DNA of 5,471 nucleotides from Lachnoclostridium sp. UBA739 (GTDB lineage Bacteria > Bacillota_A > Clostridia > Lachnospirales > Lachnospiraceae), in NCBI GenBank assembly GCA_002297865.1, contig DBKX01000339.1, positions 5,168 to 10,638 on the forward strand, written 5' to 3'. Position numbers and translations under genes: made by a program. Below, piece after piece: positions 1 through 3,448 of this stretch. Below the pieces are notes generated by a model. The model did not search any database, was not told the DNA's origin, and was given only the letters and a program-made list of their open reading frames with translations. Positions within the stretch are counted from its first letter, which is position 1. The number at the start of each line of letters is the position of its first letter.

Positions 1-414
1 ATAGAACTGTTTTAAGATATTTGCTACCATTGGTCCTCTCCAGATAACTGGCATTTCCTCTTCTTCTAACAGAAGATTAACAGACATGATTTTTGTTCCG
101 TTTTTACTTTCGATTGGGAAAATCCCCATTTCATTGCCTTGTGCTTTTTGATGTATACCAAATGCCTTTGGAATAGATGGACCTGTTACATCCGCATCCA
201 AAATAGCAGTTTCATAACCTTTTTTTTGTAAGAGAACAGATAAGTACGACGTGATAAATGACTTTCCAACGCCTCCTTTACCACTAACTACACCAATCAC
301 TCGTTTTACGTTACTATATTGATTCATTGGCTCCAATAACTCTTCTTTTGATGGCTTTCTAGCGCTGCATGATTCCGAACAGCTGCCGCAGCTTCCACTA
401 CAAGATTCGCTCAT
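1..414 (-). CDS. mrp: Mrp/NBP35-family ATP-binding protein, N-terminal part (3' end off window)
   Basis: This is the N-terminal 138 residues of a P-loop ATPase of the Mrp/ApbC/NBP35 family, cytosolic proteins that carry and transfer iron-sulfur clusters to apo-proteins. Seen in the translation: an N-terminal cysteine cluster (C5, C9, C12, C16; spacing CX3CX2CX3C), a deviant Walker A loop SGKGGVGKS at residues 44-52 with the signature lysine K46 and catalytic K51, the DADVTGPSIP switch motif at 73-82, MSVNLLL at 110-116, and WRGPM at 125-129, all typical of Mrp. Family members are usually about 270-350 residues, so roughly half is missing beyond position 1, including any C-terminal CXXC cluster-binding motif. 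The ATG at 414-412 is preceded by AGGAGG (427-422) with a 7-nt spacer, which fixes the start. It is divergent from rpoD. The family is clear; the cluster-carrier role is known for the family and inferred here. Confidence 0.93.
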   Translation of the reverse strand, partial: MSESCSGSCGSCSESCSARKPSKEELLEPMNQYSNVKRVIGVVSGKGGVGKSFITSYLSVLLQKKGYETAILDADVTGPSIPKAFGIHQKAQGNEMGIFPIESKNGTKIMSVNLLLEEEEMPVIWRGPMVANILKQFY

Positions 415-421
415 TTTTCTG

Positions 422-427
422 CCTCCT
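422..427 (-). promoter_or_regulatory. Ribosome binding site of mrp
   Basis: Perfect AGGAGG on the minus strand, 7 nt before the ATG of the Mrp gene. It supports the chosen start of a gene whose other end lies outside the window. Confidence 0.85.
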
Positions 428-448
428 ATATTTTCTATTCATAAACTG

Positions 449-468
449 TTAGTTTTTTATCAAACTAA
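449..468. repeat. Perfect 7-bp inverted repeat at the predicted mrp transcription start
   Basis: TTAGTTT (449-455) and AAACTAA (462-468) are perfectly complementary across a 6-nt loop. The repeat lies immediately downstream of the predicted extended -10 of mrp, so it overlaps the expected start site. It could be a repressor operator or a small hairpin at the 5' end of the mRNA. The arms are AT-rich, so chance occurrence is possible. Confidence 0.45.
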
Positions 469-473
469 ATAAT

Positions 474-482
474 ATTATAACA
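474..482 (-). promoter_or_regulatory. Predicted extended -10 promoter of mrp
   Basis: On the minus strand the sequence reads TGTTATAAT: a consensus TATAAT (479-474) with the TG dinucleotide of an extended -10 element one base upstream. No good -35 box is visible at 16-18 bp, which is tolerated in extended -10 promoters. The expected transcription start is near 467, giving a leader of about 53 nt before the ATG. A second TATAAT on the same strand (511-506) also lacks a -35 box. Confidence 0.6.
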
Positions 483-606
483 TAAATGCCTAAGAAATCT
501 AGTATATTATATGAAACTTTCCACATTTCTCATTTTTTTCCAATTCCTATTATGAGTGTTTATTTTTAGTTTGGTTGTAAGACATTTCTAATATACATGG
601 TAAATC

Positions 607-665
607 TGCTACTATTTACATTAAAAAAAATGTAGCATTCTGGGGTAAACTATGATAAAATGCTA
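607..665. repeat. Overlapping, mutually exclusive inverted repeats upstream of rpoD
   Basis: TGCTAC (607-612) can pair with GTAGCA (632-637). The overlapping segment TAGCATT (633-639) can instead pair with AATGCTA (659-665), a perfect 7-bp match. The two pairings share bases 633-637 and so exclude each other. The right arm overlaps the candidate extended -10 of rpoD, so a double-stranded operator is as likely as an RNA switch. The complementarity is seen directly; function is inferred. Confidence 0.4.
651..661 (+). promoter_or_regulatory. Candidate extended -10 promoter of rpoD
   Basis: TATGATAAAAT matches the Gram-positive extended -10 pattern (TRTG, one base, then a TATAAT-like hexamer, here TAAAAT with one mismatch). 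No good -35 hexamer lies 16-18 bp upstream. The expected start is around 668, giving a leader of about 50 nt. Confidence 0.45.
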
Positions 666-671
666 TTTGGT

Positions 672-677
672 TATAAT
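672..677 (+). promoter_or_regulatory. Second candidate -10 box of rpoD (TATAAT)
   Basis: This is a perfect TATAAT 41 bp before the rpoD ATG. The hexamer 17 bp upstream (actatg, 649-654) does not resemble TTGACA and there is no TG extension, so it stands on the -10 match alone. It may be an alternative or tandem start with the 651-661 element. Confidence 0.4.
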
Positions 678-706
678 TTCGCTAAAAGAGGAAAGCCTTA
701 AGTAAT

Positions 707-711
707 GGAGG
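707..711 (+). promoter_or_regulatory. Ribosome binding site of rpoD
   Basis: GGAGG, 6 nt before the ATG at 718. The strength and spacing confirm the start of the 368-residue sigma factor. Confidence 0.85.
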
Positions 712-717
712 ACAAAT

Positions 718-1824
718 ATGAGTGAAACAGTTAAGGTGTTTGAACAAAAAATGAAAGACCTGGTTTCTTTTGCAAAAAAGAATAAAGGGATAATAGAAGT
801 TGACAAAGTAAATGATTTCTTTAAGGAATTGAACCTCGATGTCAACCAGATAGATAAAATTTATGAATATTTAGAATCTCACAATATTCTGGTTCTAAAT
901 GTTGCAGATGATGATGATCCTGATGACGATGTACTTTTACAGATTGAACAGGAAGATGAAATCAGTCCACTTGTGGATCCTTCTACAGCCTACATGTCAG
1001 ATGACCCTGTGAAGTTATATTTGAAAGAAATCGGAAACTATCCGCTACTATCCATTCAAGAAGAAATTGAATTAGCTAAACGTATTGAAGCTGGCGACGA
1101 AGGTGCTAAGAAGATACTTGCTGAATCTAACTTAAGACTTGTTGTTAGTATTGCAAAACGTTATGTTGGTAGAGGATTATCTTTCCTAGACCTAATTCAA
1201 GAAGGTAACTTAGGTTTAATTAAAGCGGTTGATAAGTTCGATTATTCAAAAGGTTATAAGTTCTCAACTTATGCTACCTGGTGGATTAGACAAGCAATTA
1301 CAAGATCTATTGCTGACCAGTCAAGAACCATTCGTATTCCGGTTCACATGTCTGAAGTAATTAACAAGACTTACCGTGTATCACGTAATTTATTACAGGA
1401 GTTAGGACGTGAACCTACCGAAACAGAACTTGCAGAAGCAATGAATCTTCCAATTGAAAAAGTTCGTGAAATTTTAAAAGTATCTTCTGACCCTATTTCA
1501 CTTGATACACCAATCGGTGAAGAAGATGATAGTCATTTAGGTGATTTTATTAAAGATGAATCTATCGTAGGCCCTGAAGAAGCTGCTGCTTATTCCGTAT
1601 TACAAGACCAGATTTCTAAGTTATTAGATACTCTTACAGAGCGTGAACAAAGAGTTCTAATCTTAAGATTTGGTTTAAAAGATGGACGTACAAGAACCTT
1701 AGAAGAAGTTGGTAAGGAATTTAACGTTACGAGAGAACGTATTCGTCAGATTGAAGCAAAAGCACTTCGTAAATTAAGACATCCAAGCCGTGCTCGTATG
1801 TTAAAAGGATATGATATTAATTGA
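718..1824 (+). CDS. rpoD: RNA polymerase primary sigma factor RpoD (SigA, sigma-70 group 1)
   Basis: This is the housekeeping sigma factor that directs RNA polymerase to TTGACA/TATAAT promoters. At 368 residues it matches the short Firmicute SigA type, without the long non-conserved insert of proteobacterial sigma-70. Seen in order: region 1.1 (about 4-60); a very acidic linker (ADDDDPDDD, 63-71); region 1.2 starting at DPVKLYL (96-102); region 2 with [12 protein letters not shown] (138-149), [10 protein letters not shown] (158-167) and the promoter-melting and -10 recognition segment around [13 protein letters not shown] (182-194); region 3 (about 211-290); and region 4 with [15 protein letters not shown] (306-320) and the -35-binding helix-turn-helix [19 protein letters not shown] (328-346), ending in KALRKLRHP. 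Nothing is truncated. In many Firmicutes the gene follows dnaG; here its immediate upstream neighbour is the divergent mrp gene and it appears to be monocistronic, with its own promoter and terminator. A second, specialised copy elsewhere in the genome cannot be excluded. Confidence 0.97.
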   Translation: MSETVKVFEQKMKDLVSFAKKNKGIIEVDKVNDFFKELNLDVNQIDKIYEYLESHNILVLNVADDDDPDDDVLLQIEQEDEISPLVDPSTAYMSDDPVKLYLKEIGNYPLLSIQEEIELAKRIEAGDEGAKKILAESNLRLVVSIAKRYVGRGLSFLDLIQEGNLGLIKAVDKFDYSKGYKFSTYATWWIRQAITRSIADQSRTIRIPVHMSEVINKTYRVSRNLLQELGREPTETELAEAMNLPIEKVREILKVSSDPISLDTPIGEEDDSHLGDFIKDESIVGPEEAAAYSVLQDQISKLLDTLTEREQRVLILRFGLKDGRTRTLEEVGKEFNVTRERIRQIEAKALRKLRHPSRARMLKGYDIN

Positions 1825-1836
1825 TTCTTAAGGTTT

Positions 1837-1880
1837 AAAAGCCCGAAACATTATTCTGCATATGATGTTTCAGGCTTTTT
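1837..1880 (+). terminator. Rho-independent terminator, probably bidirectional (rpoD and ROK regulator)
   Basis: Arms 1837-1854 and 1862-1879 form an 18-bp stem with one C/A mismatch, one G-U pair and a 7-nt loop. On the plus strand it is followed by a T run (1876-1880) and begins 13 nt after the rpoD stop. On the minus strand the same hairpin ends in TTTT and lies 32 nt beyond the stop of the convergent regulator gene, so it can also end that transcript, though with a shorter U tract. Confidence 0.88.
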
Positions 1881-1910
1881 ATATTAAAAATTTATATGCA
1901 ATTAATACTT

Positions 1911-3122
1911 CTACCCTTCGTTTTCTTCAATGCTATTACGAACCAAACGATTCCACTTAATCTCTCCATTAAAGAACTTTTCAAATACAATGGAAGATGC
2001 TCCTCGAAGACCTGCTAACGTTCCGAATGTCGATGTAACAATTTCTACTTGCTTTCCTCTATTCATAAAAGTATATTCATTCACATTCTTTTGAATTAAA
2101 TCTAATATATCCCTGGTAAACAGAGAACCTTCATTACCAAATATAATAATCTCAACATCAAACAAGTTTGTTAAGTTAGTAAGCCCTATAGAAACAGCAC
2201 AAATAAACTCGTTTATTACATTAACGGCTGTTGCCTCTTTCTTTTCATAATGTTCCAATAGTTCGTCTAAACAACTTGTCCTACTTTTTGAAAGCAGAAC
2301 TGGCAGACTTGCATATAATTCAAGGCATCCACGATTTCCACAGTCACATGGTTCTCCATTATAATCTATCGACATATGCCCTGCTTCTACTGCGAAACCG
2401 CGCCTTCCTGTAATAAGCTTACCTCCACTAATAACAGCAGTTCCAATACCATGGGTAATACCAATATATAAGTAATTACTGTTCTTTCTCCCATATCCAT
2501 ATAACTGCTCTCCTATAATAGCAGCTTGTGCATCATTGGATGCAAAAACGGGAATCTGAAATTCTTTCTCTAATATATCCTTAATTGGAACTTCTAAATC
2601 TCCTAAAAAATCTGTACTCCTCACTAATGTTCCTGTACAATTATCCACTAAACCAACGGTTGCAATTCCTATCCCAATTACATATTGCCTCTTATCACCT
2701 AAGTAGTCTAATGCCTTCTGTATAAGGTTACAGACATCACTTATGAATGTTGTTTTCACATTTGCTAAATCCAATTTGTATTGATCAACGTAAAATTCCC
2801 CATTTGCAATATCGGATAAGGAACAGATCAGCCGTTCTCTTGATACAAAAATACCAACTGCAATGATTCGATTTCGAATTACACTAAGCATAATGGGTTT
2901 TGGTCCAGTACACCCCATATTTTCTTTACTGATCGCTTCGGATTCACATATATATCCACTTTTTAGTAAATCATTTACAATATTCGTGATTGTCATTTTT
3001 GATAAGCCCAATTCCTTAGATAACTTAATCCTAGAGCAATCTCCGTTTAATGCTAAGTATTTAAGTACCTCACGTGTATTATTCTCCCTAAGATACTTTA
3101 AATTCTTCCCCTTCTTTTCCAT
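1911..3122 (-). CDS. ROK-family transcriptional regulator (XylR/NagC type)
   Basis: This is a sugar-responsive DNA-binding regulator of the ROK family. Counting from the ATG at 3122 it has 403 residues. An N-terminal winged helix-turn-helix (about 15-80) contains SRIKLSKELGLSKMTITNIV (30-49) as its recognition region. The ROK fold follows, with GIGIATVGLVD (150-160), the NDAQAA motif (196-201, catalytic-position D197), GIGTAVISGGKLITG (225-239), EAGH (246-249) and the zinc signature CDCGNRGCLE (259-268); H249, C259, C261 and C266 are the expected zinc ligands. The ATP phosphate loop DIGGTK of ROK kinases is replaced by GIFVSRER (90-97), which argues for a regulator rather than a sugar kinase. 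The frame is open to a TTG at 3191, but that TTG belongs to a -35 box, so the ATG is preferred. SD support is modest: GGTG 6 nt upstream, or AAAGGG 13 nt upstream. The upstream neighbour on this strand is a GH43 arabinoxylanase-type gene, so xylose, arabinose or derived oligosaccharides are plausible effectors; this is inference. Confidence 0.92.
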   Translation of the reverse strand: MEKKGKNLKYLRENNTREVLKYLALNGDCSRIKLSKELGLSKMTITNIVNDLLKSGYICESEAISKENMGCTGPKPIMLSVIRNRIIAVGIFVSRERLICSLSDIANGEFYVDQYKLDLANVKTTFISDVCNLIQKALDYLGDKRQYVIGIGIATVGLVDNCTGTLVRSTDFLGDLEVPIKDILEKEFQIPVFASNDAQAAIIGEQLYGYGRKNSNYLYIGITHGIGTAVISGGKLITGRRGFAVEAGHMSIDYNGEPCDCGNRGCLELYASLPVLLSKSRTSCLDELLEHYEKKEATAVNVINEFICAVSIGLTNLTNLFDVEIIIFGNEGSLFTRDILDLIQKNVNEYTFMNRGKQVEIVTSTFGTLAGLRGASSIVFEKFFNGEIKWNRLVRNSIEENEG

Positions 3123-3162
3123 CTTTTGCACCAAACCCTTTCGAACAACATATATACTTTTT

Positions 3163-3191
3163 ATTATATGCAATTCCTTCCTTTCAGTCAA
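3163..3191 (-). promoter_or_regulatory. Near-consensus sigma-A promoter of the ROK regulator
   Basis: On the minus strand TTGACT (3191-3186) and TATAAT (3168-3163) are separated by exactly 17 bp. That is 11 of 12 consensus bases at the optimal spacing. Transcription should start near 3155, giving a leader of about 33 nt before the ATG at 3122. The TTG that would open the longest reading frame is the first three bases of the -35 box and would not be in this mRNA. Confidence 0.85.
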
Positions 3192-3200
3192 ATAGTGCTT

Positions 3201-3213
3201 TTTTATACTATTT
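3201..3213. repeat. 13-nt direct repeat, copy 1 (TTTTATACTATTT)
   Basis: An exact copy of TTTTATACTATTT that recurs at 3423-3435. This copy lies 10 bp upstream of the -35 box of the regulator and forms part of a small inverted repeat (TATAC 3204-3208, GTATA 3214-3218). A regulatory site is possible, but the sequence is very AT-rich. Confidence 0.35.
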
Positions 3214-3257
3214 GTATATAAGCTGCATATTTCAAAAGCTGAAGTTTTCTATATCAT

Positions 3258-3297
3258 AAAAAGACTGTTACTCTCTTAATAAAGAAATAACAGCCTT
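3258..3297 (-). terminator. Intrinsic terminator downstream of the GH43 gene
   Basis: Minus-strand arms AAGGCTGTTA (3297-3288) and TAACAGTCTT (3270-3261) form a 10-bp stem with one G-U pair, closing a 17-nt loop and running straight into TTTTT (3262-3258). It lies about 150 nt past the hydrolase stop and about 65 nt before the regulator promoter, so it separates the two transcription units. Confidence 0.72.
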
Positions 3298-3379
3298 ATG
3301 TGTTGCCACCATAACTTTTTACAGTATAGCAAATTATTCGTCAGTTTTCTACTTGATTTTATTGAAAGGTAATCGATAC

Positions 3380-3409
3380 CTGCCACAAAATACTTTCATT
3401 TTGTGACAG
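3380..3409 (-). repeat. Hairpin in the 3' untranslated region of the GH43 gene
   Basis: CTGCCACAAAAT (3380-3391) and ATTTTGTGACAG (3398-3409) pair over 12 positions with one mismatch and a 6-nt loop (3392-3397). It starts 39 nt after the hydrolase stop. In the direction of transcription it is not followed by a T run, so it is unlikely to be a simple intrinsic terminator. It may stabilise the mRNA 3' end or be a protein-binding site. Confidence 0.5.
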
Positions 3410-3422
3410 ACACCAATTTTTC

Positions 3423-3435
3423 TTTTATACTATTT
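3423..3435. repeat. 13-nt direct repeat, copy 2 (TTTTATACTATTT)
   Basis: Second exact copy of the 13-mer at 3201-3213, here 13 bp beyond the hydrolase stop codon. The copies are 222 bp apart and bracket most of the intergenic region. Confidence 0.35.
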
Positions 3436-3448
3436 ATTTCGATACTTC

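Larger units (their letters stand above)
415..717. other. Divergent intergenic region between mrp and rpoD
   Basis: This 303-bp AT-rich stretch separates two divergent genes and has no convincing reading frame. It holds the mrp ribosome binding site, an inverted repeat at 449-468, the mrp -10 element (474-482), a set of related inverted repeats at 607-665, -10 candidates for rpoD (651-661 and 672-677) and the rpoD ribosome binding site (707-711). I recognise nothing in the middle (about 512-606). Confidence 0.7.
3123..3448. other. Intergenic region between the GH43 gene and the ROK regulator
   Basis: This stretch holds the ROK leader and promoter (3123-3191), an intrinsic terminator for the rightward-lying hydrolase gene (3258-3297), a second hairpin (3380-3409) and a 13-nt direct repeat (3201-3213 and 3423-3435). 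I see no supported gene; a plus-strand open frame overlapping 3123-3195 is the antisense shadow of the regulator. Confidence 0.65.

Noticed and set aside
663..845. Minus-strand 60-residue open frame over the start of rpoD
   Set aside because: It is antisense to rpoD region 1.1, has no recognisable domain, and covers the rpoD ribosome binding site.
2231..2413. Plus-strand 60-residue open frame inside the ROK gene
   Set aside because: It is antisense to the conserved ROK zinc-motif region, with no domain of its own; a shadow frame.
1893..3175. 11-nt repeat TATATGCAATT at 1893-1903 and 3165-3175 flanking the ROK gene
   Set aside because: It is short and AT-rich; one copy is explained by the -10 region of the promoter. 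There is no sign of a mobile element, so it is likely chance.
2863..3195. Plus-strand 110-residue open frame opposite the ROK N-terminus
   Set aside because: It mirrors the well-conserved winged-helix coding region and crosses the regulator's promoter. The hydrophobic, Phe/Ser-rich translation is what antisense of Lys/Glu-rich codons gives.
3202..3235. Possible second minus-strand promoter (TTGAAA at 3235-3230, TATAAA at 3207-3202)
   Set aside because: The spacer is 22 bp, too long for sigma-A, and the nearby alternatives match the -10 consensus poorly.
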